This document shows positions 33,686 through 43,742 of a DNA stretch of 64,000 bases, one piece after another. The position numbers were made by a program, and so were the translations under genes. Position 1 is the first letter of the stretch, and each line of letters starts with the position of its first letter. The DNA comes from Flavobacterium sp. 90 (GTDB taxonomy: Bacteria > Bacteroidota > Bacteroidia > Flavobacteriales > Flavobacteriaceae). The notes beneath the pieces are model-generated. The model searched no databases and had not been told where the DNA came from. It worked only from the letters and a program-made list of their open reading frames with translations. The stretch is from positions 4,650,001-4,714,000 of the forward strand of contig NZ_SMGE01000001.1 in the NCBI RefSeq assembly GCF_004339525.1, in the 5' to 3' direction.

Positions 33686-34246
33686 TTACCAATCGATTTT
33701 TTGACGCAAATAAAAAAAGCTTCCGTCGCCTTTCATAACTCTAAATTTAATAGAGTCATTTATTTTTCTAAAATCATTTATAAGAGCCTTATTTTCTATT
33801 TTAAATTTATCATAAGAGTTCAGTTTTATGGTTTCTCCAAGTTTCAGCTTTTCAATAGATTTATTATATTTCTTTAACAATGAAACAGCTTCTTTTATAG
33901 CGATTAAATGTTGTCTTTCTTTTTTAATAATCCGAACCCGTTTTTGAGCGAATATTTCATAAATATCCAATTGATTTAGTGGCGATGTTTCACATATTTG
34001 ATAATCAAAAGCATCTTTCCACAAGGTTTTTCCATCGCCAACATAATGCCAGGTAATGTATCTGACAGATGGACTTATTTTTATTTCAAATTCTGTTGGA
34101 ATAGCGATAATAACGCTGTCTTTTAATGAACTTGGAATAATTTGGACCATTTCCTGAGATTCAATTTGTTTAATTTCAATAGGAGTTTTTGATTCACAAG
34201 AAATGAAAAAGAAAGAAAGTATCGCAAAATAAGAGATATATTTCAT
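33686..34246 (-). CDS. Lipoprotein of unknown function
   Basis: 186 residues with a lipoprotein signal, MKYISYFAILSFFFISCESK (Cys17). The body has the segment VRYITWHYVGDGKTLWKDAF and a helical middle, and resembles no family I can name. It lies downstream of the metal efflux operon on the same strand but behind a terminator-like hairpin, so co-regulation is uncertain. Confidence 0.7.
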   Translation of the reverse strand: MKYISYFAILSFFFISCESKTPIEIKQIESQEMVQIIPSSLKDSVIIAIPTEFEIKISPSVRYITWHYVGDGKTLWKDAFDYQICETSPLNQLDIYEIFAQKRVRIIKKERQHLIAIKEAVSLLKKYNKSIEKLKLGETIKLNSYDKFKIENKALINDFRKINDSIKFRVMKGDGSFFYLRQKIDW

Positions 34247-34269
34247 GATCGGTAGTTATTGGCTATAAT

Positions 34270-34310
34270 AAAAAAATACACCTTCAAACGTATTGTTTAA
34301 AGGTGCATTT
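34270..34310 (-). terminator. Terminator of the metal efflux operon
   Basis: Arms acaccttcaaac (about 34278-34289) and gtttaaaggtg (about 34295-34305) form an imperfect hairpin with T-rich DNA on its minus-strand 3' side, 10-50 bp after the stop of the pump gene. Confidence 0.6.
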
Positions 34311-34319
34311 GAAATTTGA

Positions 34320-37300
34320 TTAAGATTGTGAATCAATATGATCAGTGTCTTTTTTGCGATAAACCAAGTAGAATACTTGAGGTAATACCGTCAATGATAA
34401 AAACATACAGGTTATCAATCCACCAACAATCATTATGGCTAATGGTTTTTGAACCTCAGAACCCATTCCGGTTGATAACGCAGCTGGTAATAATCCTAAA
34501 GATCCCATTAGTGCAATCATTACAATAGGACGAATTCTGCTATAGATTCCGTTTGAGATTGCATCTTTTAAATGCATTCCGGCTCGCATATTTTCTCTAA
34601 TCATTCCGATGAGGACAATACTATCAATCGCACTGACTCCAAACAGAATGATAAAACCAATTCCCGCTGAGATTCCAAATACGGTTCCAGTTACCCAAAG
34701 TGACAGGAATCCTCCAATAAAAGCATAAGGCATTGCACTAATCGCAACTAAAGTATCTTTGAAATTTCCAAAGTTGAAATATAACAAGCATAAAATCAAT
34801 ACTAAAACAACTGGAACAATCATTGCTAATTGCTTAGAAGCTCTTTCTTTGCTTTCAAATTCTCCTGCCCATTTCATTTTATTTTCTTTAGGAAGTTTTA
34901 CTTCATCGGCTACTTTTTTCTGAGCTTCATCAATTGTACTTCCCAGATCTCGTCCTTCAATACTAAAACCTACGGCAATATATCTGCTGTTTCCTTCACG
35001 ATAAATAAATGTTGGTCCAGTTTTATATTCTACAGTCGCAATTTCTTTTAATGGAACTTTTTTTCCATTCATAGTCGGAATCAGGATGTCTTCGATTTTT
35101 TCTTTTGAGTCACGATATTCTTTTTCGAAACGCAAGGTGATATCAAAGATCTTTTCGTCGTCATAGAATTTAGTCGCCGCTTGTCCTCCAATTGTCATTC
35201 TAATTACGGCTTGAGCATCTGCCGTTGTAATGGCATAACGCGCCATTTTTTCGTCGTCAAGCTGAATTCTTAATTCAGGTAAACCGATATTTTTATAGAC
35301 GTTAATATCTTCAATTCCTTTTACATCTTTGATCGATTTAGCCACTTTTGCCGCCATTTCTTCCAATTGAAAAAGATCATTTCCGAAAATCTTTATTACT
35401 AACGGACTTTTTACTCCGGCTACATATTCCTCAACGTTATCCTGAATTGGTTGACTAAATCCAAAACCAATTCCGGGATATACATCTAGTTCTTTCTTGA
35501 TTTCGGCAATCAGTTCTTCTTTGCTAATATCACGTTTCCACTCGTCCTGATGTTTTAATTCGATGTGTAATTCGATATTAAAAAATCCGGTTGGATCTGT
35601 TCCGTCATTTGGTCGTCCGGTTTGTGTCAGGACAAATTTTACTTCTTCAAATTTTCTTATTTTGCCTTTCATTTCTTTTGTAAGTCTTACCGCTTCATCC
35701 AGATTGATACTATTAGGCAAAGTGGCTCTTACATAAATCGCTCCTTCATTCAATTTCGGAATAAATTCTGAACCATAAAAAGCGAACTTAGCGCAACAAA
35801 TGGCAAGTAAACCTAAGAAAGCATATATTGTGGTTTTGCGATGTCTAGTACTCCATTGAAACAGTTTATATAAGTTTTCTCTAAAGAAACGCGAAATCAT
35901 ATTTTCTTTCTCCACAATGTTTTTCGTCAGCATGACTTTACACATTGCCGGAACATAAGTCAGTGATAGAATCAACGATCCTAATAACGCATAACTTAAG
36001 GTAAAGGCTAGGGGAGAGAACATTTTTCCTTCCACTTTAGTGAAAGAGAAAATAGGCATCAATGCTACAATCAAAATAATCAGGGCAAAGAAAATATAAG
36101 TAGCAACACTACCAACACTTTTCTTGATAAGTCCCATTTTACTCATACTATTAAAGCGTTCCATTCCTACTTTATGCGCTTTTTTCTCGAGCGATACAAA
36201 GACTTGTTCGACGATAACCAATGTTCCTTCGAGGAGTAATCCAAAATCCAGCGCTCCCATAGAAATTAAGTTTGCTGGTAATCCCTGAATTCTCAACATT
36301 ACAATCGCAAACAAAAACGAAAGTGGAATCACAGAAGCTACAATCAACGAAGTTCTCCAGTTATAAAGGAAAATAAATACGATTAACGATACTAATAAAA
36401 TCCCTTCGACAAGGTTTTTAGTAACTGTTTTTACGGTTGTATCTACCAATTTTGTACGGTCAATAAACGGAATTATTTTTACATTATCCGGTAAAACTCT
36501 TTCGTTAAGTTCGGCTAAACGATCTTTAAGTCTTTTAATAACTTCACCTGGGTTTTCTCCACGCAACATCACTACAATACCTTCTACAACATCGTCATCA
36601 CCATCTAAACCTACTTGTCCTAATCTTGGCTTTGCCGATATTGAAACTTCGGCAACGTGTTTTACTAATATTGGAGATGAACCTTTGGTTTCGATCAAAA
36701 TATTTCCAATATCTTCTACTTTATTGATCAAACCAACTCCACGAACCACATAAGCCTGATCACCACGCTGAATCACATCTCCACCAACATTTACATTGCT
36801 TTTAGAAACGGCTTCGTAAACATCAAGTGCCGATAAATTATAATTTTCTAATTGTGTTGGATTAATTTTGATTTCGAAGATTTTTTCTTCACCACCAAAA
36901 CTAACGACATCGGCAACTCCGGGAACAGCGATTAGTTCTCTTTCGATTACCCAATCCTGAATCGCTTTGATTTCTTTAATTGGTAAATTACTTTTGATAA
37001 CATATCTAAATATTTCTCCCGTTGCTCCGGATGGCGGTTCAATATCAACATCTGCACCTTCAGGAAGATCTAATCCGTTAAGGCGATTTGAAGCATATTG
37101 CTGTGCGTAAAAATCTTCGACATCATCATCAAATAATACCGTTACAACCGATAATCCAAAAAGCGAAATAGAACGTACTTCTGCTTTTTTAGGAATCGTG
37201 TTCATTTGTTTCGAAATCGGAAGCGTGATGAATTTCTCTACTTCCTCGGCACTTCTTCCGGGCCATTGTGTAATGATTCTTGCCCTTGTATTCGTTACAT

Positions 37301-37430
37301 CGGGAAACGCTTCGATAGGCGTGTGGATATAGCTAACTATTCCGGCGACTAGTAGTATGGCTGTCAGGAAAAAAACTATAAGGGAGTTTTTTAGCGAGAA
37401 AGCAACCAGACCTTGTACAAATTTTTTCAT
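34320..37430 (-). CDS. CzcA/CusA-type heavy-metal RND efflux pump
   Basis: 1036 residues, 12 membrane helices. Hallmarks include the opening FSLKNSLIVFFLTAILLVAG, the entrance motif PIEAFPDVTNTRARIITQWP followed by GRSAEEVEKFI, and the membrane segment SMGALDFGLLLEGTLVIVEQ with its acidic pair, which suits heavy-metal RND pumps (DFG..xEG form). It exports divalent or monovalent metal ions from periplasm or cytoplasm. It is the last gene in the run RR-HK-TolC-adaptor-pump. The metal cannot be read from this protein with confidence. Confidence 0.94.
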   Translation of the reverse strand: MKKFVQGLVAFSLKNSLIVFFLTAILLVAGIVSYIHTPIEAFPDVTNTRARIITQWPGRSAEEVEKFITLPISKQMNTIPKKAEVRSISLFGLSVVTVLFDDDVEDFYAQQYASNRLNGLDLPEGADVDIEPPSGATGEIFRYVIKSNLPIKEIKAIQDWVIERELIAVPGVADVVSFGGEEKIFEIKINPTQLENYNLSALDVYEAVSKSNVNVGGDVIQRGDQAYVVRGVGLINKVEDIGNILIETKGSSPILVKHVAEVSISAKPRLGQVGLDGDDDVVEGIVVMLRGENPGEVIKRLKDRLAELNERVLPDNVKIIPFIDRTKLVDTTVKTVTKNLVEGILLVSLIVFIFLYNWRTSLIVASVIPLSFLFAIVMLRIQGLPANLISMGALDFGLLLEGTLVIVEQVFVSLEKKAHKVGMERFNSMSKMGLIKKSVGSVATYIFFALIILIVALMPIFSFTKVEGKMFSPLAFTLSYALLGSLILSLTYVPAMCKVMLTKNIVEKENMISRFFRENLYKLFQWSTRHRKTTIYAFLGLLAICCAKFAFYGSEFIPKLNEGAIYVRATLPNSINLDEAVRLTKEMKGKIRKFEEVKFVLTQTGRPNDGTDPTGFFNIELHIELKHQDEWKRDISKEELIAEIKKELDVYPGIGFGFSQPIQDNVEEYVAGVKSPLVIKIFGNDLFQLEEMAAKVAKSIKDVKGIEDINVYKNIGLPELRIQLDDEKMARYAITTADAQAVIRMTIGGQAATKFYDDEKIFDITLRFEKEYRDSKEKIEDILIPTMNGKKVPLKEIATVEYKTGPTFIYREGNSRYIAVGFSIEGRDLGSTIDEAQKKVADEVKLPKENKMKWAGEFESKERASKQLAMIVPVVLVLILCLLYFNFGNFKDTLVAISAMPYAFIGGFLSLWVTGTVFGISAGIGFIILFGVSAIDSIVLIGMIRENMRAGMHLKDAISNGIYSRIRPIVMIALMGSLGLLPAALSTGMGSEVQKPLAIMIVGGLITCMFLSLTVLPQVFYLVYRKKDTDHIDSQS

Positions 37431-37464
37431 ATCTTGTATGGTATTTATCCGTTTTTAGGGATAA

Positions 37465-38553
37465 TTAGTTTTTTAATCGTTCGTGAATTAACAGTTGATT
37501 TTTAGTAATCACCATTTCACCTTCATTAACTCCTTTATCAAAATAAACCCAGTTATTATTTTTTATAACAGGATTAATTTCTCTGGTTTCGATCGTACAA
37601 TCGTCTTTGTATATCAAAATATGGTCACGGTTATTATCAAAAATGACAGCTTTTGCAGGAACAGAAGCTAACATTTCGCCGCCTTTGCTTTTATCGATAA
37701 TGATATCTGCAGTCATTCCCGGTTTTAGTTTTAAGTTTGTGTTTTCCATTACAATTCTTGCTTTTAGAACATGTTCTTCAGCATCAAAAACTTTGGACAT
37801 CATTTTTATTTTTCCTTTAAAAACTTCTCCCGGATAAGCTGGAGTTGTTACATCGACCAACATATTCTCACTTACATTTTTCAGATTACTGGTATATACA
37901 TTTACCAAAACCCAGATTTCCTTAAGATCAGAAATGGTAAAAAGAGGTTCGCTTGAATCTGTAATCTGCATTCCGGGACTAATGTTTTTTGCTACAATAT
38001 ATCCTTCAGTTGGTGCTTTTATCTGAAAAACGGATCTTTCGCTGCTTGCGCTAAACATAGCAAGATTTGCTTTTACGTTTTCAAGAGAAGATTTTAAAAC
38101 CTCTAATTCGCTTTGTGCCTGCATTAGATCTTTTTGAGAAGCGATTCCGTCATCAAACATTGATTTTGTAGCTTGTAAATTACGTTGTGCTACTGCTATT
38201 TGAGATTGAAATGATTTGCTTTCAGATTGCATACTGTTTAATTCCGTACTTTTTATTTCGGCAAGAACTTGTCCTTTTCTCACATAATCTCCCAAAGAGA
38301 AAGTTGTTTTGGTAATAATCCCTTCAACAAGACTATTAAACTGAACTACATGATCTCCGTTATAAGTTATATTTCCGGTAAGGTTTATAGATTCTGTAAC
38401 TGCACGTTTTTGTACCGGTTCGATCGTAATTTTTTCTTTTAAGTTTTTGTCAATACAAAATTTTTCCTCTTTTGTATCTTTGATTTCTTCTTTTTTGCCA
38501 CATCCGTAAACGAGCATTAACCCAAGTATCGGGAGTAAAATAAGTTTCTTCAT
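37465..38553 (-). CDS. Metal RND periplasmic adaptor lipoprotein (CusB/CzcB-like)
   Basis: 362 residues with lipoprotein signal MKKLILLPILGLMLVYGCGK (Cys18). The lipoyl halves (VQFNSLVEGIITKTTFSLGD and IKAPTEGYIVAKNISPGMQI) flank a coiled-coil hairpin (SFQSQIAVAQRNLQATKSMF). The beta-barrel and membrane-proximal parts follow. No His/Met-rich N-terminal metal motif stands out. It is 34 bp upstream of the pump gene. Confidence 0.92.
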   Translation of the reverse strand: MKKLILLPILGLMLVYGCGKKEEIKDTKEEKFCIDKNLKEKITIEPVQKRAVTESINLTGNITYNGDHVVQFNSLVEGIITKTTFSLGDYVRKGQVLAEIKSTELNSMQSESKSFQSQIAVAQRNLQATKSMFDDGIASQKDLMQAQSELEVLKSSLENVKANLAMFSASSERSVFQIKAPTEGYIVAKNISPGMQITDSSEPLFTISDLKEIWVLVNVYTSNLKNVSENMLVDVTTPAYPGEVFKGKIKMMSKVFDAEEHVLKARIVMENTNLKLKPGMTADIIIDKSKGGEMLASVPAKAVIFDNNRDHILIYKDDCTIETREINPVIKNNNWVYFDKGVNEGEMVITKNQLLIHERLKN

Positions 38554-38585
38554 TATGTTTGTTATTATTTTTAGATAATTAGATT

Positions 38586-39926
38586 TTAGTTGATTTCCTG
38601 ACCAGCGATGTAACGCAGTTCTTCAAGATTTTTATTAAGATCTTTTTTAGAGTTTAATAGAATGGATTTGTTGTCTAAGTAAGCATCAACAAAATCAAGA
38701 TATTCCAACATACTTGTGTTTCGTTGCAGGAAATTTTTACGATAGCTTTCCAGAAGTTTATCTAAATCTGCTTCATAATTAGCATCGACACTTTCGTAGA
38801 GTTTTTTTGTCACAATTAAATCTTCATAAGCTTGCAAAACTTCTGCTTGTACGCTTATTGTTTTTTCTTCTGTGAGTAATTTACCTTGGTCGACTGCTAT
38901 TTTAGCAGCTTTTATATTTCCCTGATTTCGATTAAAAAACGGAAGATCCAAAGCAAAACCTAATCCCACAAAATCATTCATTGTACTTGCACCACGATCG
39001 TAACTAATACCAAGTGTTACATCAGGTGTTCGCATTGCTTTTTCGTATTTATATTTATTGTCGTTGTAATCGTTTCCTAGTTTAATGACTTTTACATCAG
39101 GTCGGTTTTCGACAGCCGAAGTCATAAGATTTCCAAGATTGATATTGTCGATATTTTTATTGTCAGGAACAAAACCTTCATCTGTAAGTTTGATAAAGCT
39201 TGTGGCAGGAAGATTCATTAAAACCTTAAGTTCTTTTTGTAATGAATTGTTTTCTTTTTTGAGATCGGTAATTTCTTTTACGAATTGTAGTTCAGATGCT
39301 TTAAGTCTAATGTATTCGCCTTTGCCAACATTACCTTGTTTTACTTGATTAGCATAAGCTTTCAATAAAGTTTGCATCGACGAAAGTTGTTTTTTATAAA
39401 TCTCTTCCTGTGCTTGGGTATATTGAAGTTCCGTTAGATTACCTCTAAATTCGATTTTTAGATTGCGCAAGAAAGTTTTAAAATATTCTTTAGCGATATC
39501 GGCGCTAACTTTTTCCATAGCAATCAGCTTTTTTCGTTTTCCGGCAGTCTGAACAAGTTGTTCAAGTTCTGCGGTAACCTGAGTGGTTTTACCAAAGTTG
39601 CCCCACAAAGCAGGAACTTCTTGAGCTGTTGCGTTGTGCCAAAGATTGATTTCGCCAATTGTAAGTGTCGGATTCGGCCATAATTTTGCCTGAATTACTT
39701 GTGCATCAGCAACGTCGATGTTAAGTTTTTCGGAAATAAGAGAAATGTTCTTTTCCAAAAACAAAGCCTCAGCTTGTGTTCGGGAAAGCACAATTGTATC
39801 GTTTATTGTAGCATTTTGCGCCACACTTTTGTGCGATACAATAACGAGCAGGGTTAAAAGTATACGTTTCAAATTAAGTTGTTTTTTAATATATTGCAAA
39901 GCTACCTGCAGCATATTAAAGCCCAA
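38586..39926 (-). CDS. TolC-family outer-membrane duct (CzcC-like)
   Basis: 446 residues. A signal peptide follows an N-terminal extension (LNLKRILLTLLVIVSHKSVA, cleavage near AQN). Two outer-membrane efflux repeats follow, with LWPNPTLTIGEINLWHNATA and the second-half marker NRPDVKVIKLGNDYND. The start could also be the ATG at residue 5. No lipobox, unlike the duct at 22970. It starts 44 bp after the histidine kinase stop. Confidence 0.9.
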   Translation of the reverse strand: MGFNMLQVALQYIKKQLNLKRILLTLLVIVSHKSVAQNATINDTIVLSRTQAEALFLEKNISLISEKLNIDVADAQVIQAKLWPNPTLTIGEINLWHNATAQEVPALWGNFGKTTQVTAELEQLVQTAGKRKKLIAMEKVSADIAKEYFKTFLRNLKIEFRGNLTELQYTQAQEEIYKKQLSSMQTLLKAYANQVKQGNVGKGEYIRLKASELQFVKEITDLKKENNSLQKELKVLMNLPATSFIKLTDEGFVPDNKNIDNINLGNLMTSAVENRPDVKVIKLGNDYNDNKYKYEKAMRTPDVTLGISYDRGASTMNDFVGLGFALDLPFFNRNQGNIKAAKIAVDQGKLLTEEKTISVQAEVLQAYEDLIVTKKLYESVDANYEADLDKLLESYRKNFLQRNTSMLEYLDFVDAYLDNKSILLNSKKDLNKNLEELRYIAGQEIN

Positions 39927-39970
39927 TTTGATGTCCGTTAGAAAGGAGTTGGAACTACATTAGAAAACGA

Positions 39971-41329
39971 TTAGAGTGACGGAAACTTCAGTATTACTGT
40001 AGTTCCCACGCCTTTTTTTGAAGTAATAGCAAAATCAATATTATTTTGTTTGAAGATTATGTTTGCCAAAGAAAGTCCAACGCCGCTTCCTTTTATATCA
40101 TTAACATTTTTACCTCTGTAAAAGGTTTGTCTGATGAATTTTAAGTCGTCTTCACTAATACCGGTTCCGTGGTCTTCAATTACAATTTTAAGCTGATTAT
40201 TTTCTTGTAACAGACTTATTTTTATAGGATTTCCGTTTGAATATTTTACGGCATTTTCTATAATATTGTACAAAGCAATTTTGATTTCGTTGCTGTTTCC
40301 TTTTATCGAAAGTAGTTTGTCGTTTGCAATTTCAATAGCAATTTGTATTTGGGCATCTTTCAGTTTATGAACTGTGGGTAATTGATCGTTGATATCCCAA
40401 ACGAGTTCATCGACTCTAAAAATTTCGTTCAATTCTGTATTGCCTTTTAATCCTGAAAGTAGCATAAGCGTGTTCATTGTATCTTCGATTTGATACACGT
40501 TTTCTAATACTTTTTCAGACATTTCTTTGTATTCTGCGCTCGTTCTGTCTTTCTGAGCAAATACTTCGAGGTTACCGGATATTGCAGTTAAAGGCGTTTT
40601 GAATTCGTGCGAAACATAGTTTATAAAATTCTTCTGAATGATAAATGTGTCCGAAAGTCGCTTAAACAAATTGTTATAAGTTTCTATCAATTCCTGAATA
40701 TCATCTTTGGTATTTGGCGAAACAATATGTCGATCAAGAGACGAAGCTTCAATATCATTTACCTGATTGATAATGTTTTTGATTGGACTATAAGCAAGAT
40801 TCGAAAGCACACGACTTACAATATAAATTGTGATTAATCCGCTAATTAAAACCAGAATCATAATGATTAATAATCTGTTGGTAATGGTTTTAAATTCGAC
40901 ATCATTTTTCTTTACAAAAACGACAAAATCACCTTGATTATCATGATAAAAACTTCCAAAGTAAAAATGATGATTCGATTTAAAACTTAGTTTTCTATTT
41001 TTTCTAATGTAATCTAGTTTTTCTGCATCTATGTTTTGATCTGCTTCTTTATCTCCATATACAATCTGATTTTTTTTGTTATAAACGCGCGTTATAATTT
41101 CGAGTGAATTTTCACGGAATTGCTGACCAATTATCAAATGTTGATTTTGTGGTAATTCGTCTTTTTCAAGGTAAAAAATCCCAGTTAACAAACACGTTTT
41201 TTGAAGTTCATTATAAACAATTTTTTCAGAATAACTGTAGAATGAAAAGTACGTGATGATTGAAGCAATGACAAATACAATGCTAAAAGTGAAAGAGGAT
41301 ATTAATGTAAACCGATTACGTATTTTCAT
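39971..41329 (-). CDS. Sensor histidine kinase with HAMP domain
   Basis: 452 residues. Two membrane helices (about 9-31 and 152-174) enclose a periplasmic sensor of some 120 residues. HAMP follows (about 172-225), then the phospho-acceptor His241 in FINYVSHEFKTPLTAISGN, and the ATP-binding part with N-box NIIENAVKYSN and G-boxes EDHGTGISEDD and KGSGVGLSLANI. It phosphorylates the regulator whose gene overlaps its own by 4 bp, and likely senses metal or envelope damage in the periplasm. Confidence 0.94.
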   Translation of the reverse strand: MKIRNRFTLISSFTFSIVFVIASIITYFSFYSYSEKIVYNELQKTCLLTGIFYLEKDELPQNQHLIIGQQFRENSLEIITRVYNKKNQIVYGDKEADQNIDAEKLDYIRKNRKLSFKSNHHFYFGSFYHDNQGDFVVFVKKNDVEFKTITNRLLIIMILVLISGLITIYIVSRVLSNLAYSPIKNIINQVNDIEASSLDRHIVSPNTKDDIQELIETYNNLFKRLSDTFIIQKNFINYVSHEFKTPLTAISGNLEVFAQKDRTSAEYKEMSEKVLENVYQIEDTMNTLMLLSGLKGNTELNEIFRVDELVWDINDQLPTVHKLKDAQIQIAIEIANDKLLSIKGNSNEIKIALYNIIENAVKYSNGNPIKISLLQENNQLKIVIEDHGTGISEDDLKFIRQTFYRGKNVNDIKGSGVGLSLANIIFKQNNIDFAITSKKGVGTTVILKFPSL

Positions 41330-42003
41330 GATTGTTCTTTAAGCATATATCCGGTTCCTTTTATGGTATGGATAAATTTATGGTTTTGCTCAATTTTGTT
41401 TCTTAAATAAGAAATATAAACATCTACAACATTGGTGTTATTGTCATAATTAATTCCCCAAACGGCATTTAAAATTTGCGTTCTGGACATTACTTTATTT
41501 CTGTTTTCTAATAAAAACAATAGCAATTTATATTCTCTTGGAGATAAATCTATCAATTCGTCATTTTCGGCAACCCTATGTTCTTCGGGATTTATGGTTA
41601 AACTTCCTAAAGTGTATAAAGTTTCTTCTTTATCGTAATTAAATTTAGTTCTTCTTGTTAATGCGTTTACTCTAGAAATCAGCTCTTTAAAATGAAACGG
41701 TTTCACCAAATAATCATCGGCACCAGAATCGAGTGCATTTACTTTATCATCAGTATCGCTAAGTGCACTAAGCATTAATATTGGCGTATGAATCTTTTTG
41801 AAACGCATCATTTTAGTCAATTGAATGCCATCAATTCCGGGAAGCATAATATCCATTAAGATAATATCCCAAGTATCATTTTGGATAATATCTCTCGCAA
41901 TCTCGCCGGTTTCTGCCAGATGTACTGTAAAATTATTTTCTTCTAAACCCTTTATAATAAATTCGCTAATGCGTTTATCATCCTCAATGAGTAGAACATT
42001 CAT
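41326..42003 (-). CDS. OmpR-family response regulator
   Basis: 225 residues. The receiver domain (1-118) has the acidic pocket EDD (7-9), phospho-acceptor Asp51 in WDIILMDIMLPGIDG, Ser/Thr at the switch and Lys at LVKPFHFKE. The OmpR winged helix (130-225) ends RNKIEQNHKFIHTIKGTGYM. Placed first in the run with kinase and CzcCBA-type genes, it should activate that operon when the kinase senses its signal. Stop and kinase start overlap as ATGA. Confidence 0.95.
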   Translation of the reverse strand: MNVLLIEDDKRISEFIIKGLEENNFTVHLAETGEIARDIIQNDTWDIILMDIMLPGIDGIQLTKMMRFKKIHTPILMLSALSDTDDKVNALDSGADDYLVKPFHFKELISRVNALTRRTKFNYDKEETLYTLGSLTINPEEHRVAENDELIDLSPREYKLLLFLLENRNKVMSRTQILNAVWGINYDNNTNVVDVYISYLRNKIEQNHKFIHTIKGTGYMLKEQS

Positions 42004-42309
42004 ACTTAAAAATCTAAGATTACAATAGTTGCTTTATATCGCGATCAAACGCTTAATTTATTTGTTTAAAGCTGAAGTTGCTTCATAAATTGTTTGAAAG
42101 GAATATCAAAAATAGGGTTTAATTATGGCAATCGCTGTTAAAATTGAATGTTGTAAGAAAAGAAGATGTTTGAACTTTATTATTTTATTGAAGTTTAGCA
42201 AAGCTAATTAACGATAAAGATGTACAAAATCATAGTGTATTTGTACAATTCTAAGAAGTTTGTTTGTCTATATCTTTGTAATATAAGTTTAAATAAAAAG
42301 ATATATAAT
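42004..42309. promoter_or_regulatory. Divergent region between regulator and oxidoreductase genes
   Basis: A TATCTTTG box at 42271-42278 precedes the oxidoreductase ATG (42310), without a clear TTG at the normal spacing. TGTACAA words occur at about 42221 and 42242 (TTGTACAA) and may be part of an operator. Nothing else is seen. Confidence 0.45.
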
Positions 42310-43323
42310 ATGAAAGCAATAGGATTTAAAACGTCATTATCAATAGAAAAGGAAGATAGTTTTATTGAATTTGAAACTTCAAAACCAATTCCCGGACCAC
42401 AAGATTTATTAGTAAAAATTGAAGCAGTTTCTGTAAATCCGGTAGATTTTAAAATACGCCAGAATAGCGCTAAAGATACTGTTCTAGAAACGCCAAAAAT
42501 TATTGGTTGGGATGCTGTGGGAATTGTAGAAGCTATTGGTGATAAAGTAAGTTTGTTTAAAGTTGGTGACGAAGTTTATTACGCCGGAGATCTTAACAAA
42601 CAGGGAAGTAATGCCGAATATCAAGTTATTGACGAACGAATTGTTGGTCATAAACCAAAATCAATTACTATTGAAGAAGCGGCTGTAATACCATTAACAG
42701 GATTAACTGCCTGGGAAATTTTATTTGACAGAATTCGGATCAATCCCGAAAAAGATAAAGGCAAAACTATTCTAATAATTGGTGGAGCAGGAGGAATGGG
42801 ATCGATCGCAATTCAGCTCGCAAAAAAGATTGCCGGATTAACTGTAATTGCTACAGCTTCTCGCCCAGAATCTATCGATTGGTGCAAAGAACAAGGAGCT
42901 GATTTTGTAGTAAATCATAAGAATTTAATAGAAGAAGTCCGTAATGCAGGTTTTCAGCACGTTGATTTTATTTTGGATTTTGTCGATGTAAATCAGTATT
43001 GGGATGCATTTGTGGAGTTGATAAAACCGCAAGGACATATTGGTTCAATTAGTGATCCTGTAGAATTAGTAAATCTTCGTCAATTAAAAGGTAAGAGTGC
43101 TAGTTTTCATTGGGAATTAATGTTTACGCGATCGTTGTTTCAAACAGAAGATATGATTGAGCAGTATCATATTTTAAATAAACTGACCAATTTATTAGAT
43201 AACGGAACTATTCGTTCGACACTAAAAACAACTTTGAATGGTTTGACGGTTCCAAACTTCAAAGAAGCGCATCAACTGTTGGAATCCGGCAAAACAATTG
43301 GTAAAATTGCAATTCGATTTTAA
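42310..43323 (+). CDS. Zinc-binding-type alcohol dehydrogenase family (quinone oxidoreductase-like)
   Basis: Start at 42310 (MKAIGFKTSLSIEKED) gives 337 residues. The upstream ATG at 42220 adds 30 residues lying across the promoter box. The GroES-like part has VSVNPVDFKIRQNSAKD, and the NAD(P) motif is ILIIGGAGGMGSIAIQLAKK. The Cys/His ligands of true zinc alcohol dehydrogenases are not seen, so it is closer to the quinone oxidoreductase branch (ZADH-type). Single gene with a terminator. Confidence 0.9.
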   Translation: MKAIGFKTSLSIEKEDSFIEFETSKPIPGPQDLLVKIEAVSVNPVDFKIRQNSAKDTVLETPKIIGWDAVGIVEAIGDKVSLFKVGDEVYYAGDLNKQGSNAEYQVIDERIVGHKPKSITIEEAAVIPLTGLTAWEILFDRIRINPEKDKGKTILIIGGAGGMGSIAIQLAKKIAGLTVIATASRPESIDWCKEQGADFVVNHKNLIEEVRNAGFQHVDFILDFVDVNQYWDAFVELIKPQGHIGSISDPVELVNLRQLKGKSASFHWELMFTRSLFQTEDMIEQYHILNKLTNLLDNGTIRSTLKTTLNGLTVPNFKEAHQLLESGKTIGKIAIRF

Positions 43324-43333
43324 GTGATTAATA

Positions 43334-43370
43334 AAACAAAAAGCAAGCTAAATAAGCTTGCTTTTTGTTT
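43334..43370. terminator. Bidirectional terminator
   Basis: AAACAAAAAGCAAGCT (43334-43349) and AGCTTGCTTTTTGTTT (43355-43370) form a perfect 16-bp stem with a 5-base loop between the convergent oxidoreductase and cupin genes. Confidence 0.9.
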
Positions 43371-43386
43371 CTAATTCCAAATCGTT

Positions 43387-43731
43387 TTACTTTAAAATAA
43401 CAACTTCTTCAGGAACTTGAAATAACAAAGTGCATCCATTTTTAGAAAATACCGAATGCGTACTTCCTGGTGGCATATACAAATAATCGCCTGTTTTTAA
43501 TTCGTCTTTTCCAGAGCGAACTTCGCCTTCGAGAACATAAATTTCTTCGCCCGCAGGATGAATGTGATTTGGATATGAAGCTCCGGCATCAAATTTTAAT
43601 AAAAATGTAGGAGGTCTTTTTGCTGCAGCGTCAAAACGTAAAAACTTTATATAAATTCCTTCTGTTTTAATTCCTTCCTCAGTAAGTGGTTTCCAATCGA
43701 TTTCACTACTTTTTGTGATTTGTTTTTCCAT
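43387..43731 (-). CDS. Cupin-domain protein
   Basis: 114 residues. The cupin motifs are SYPNHIHPAGEEIYVLEGEV and YLYMPPGSTHSVFSKNG, with the His-x-His...Glu and later His of a metal site, as in ChrR-like anti-sigma cupins. No separate zinc-binding N-terminal domain is present. It lies 11 bp downstream of the DoxX-family gene on the same strand and is probably co-transcribed. Confidence 0.88.
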   Translation of the reverse strand: MEKQITKSSEIDWKPLTEEGIKTEGIYIKFLRFDAAAKRPPTFLLKFDAGASYPNHIHPAGEEIYVLEGEVRSGKDELKTGDYLYMPPGSTHSVFSKNGCTLLFQVPEEVVILK

Positions 43732-43742
43732 TTTAATGATTT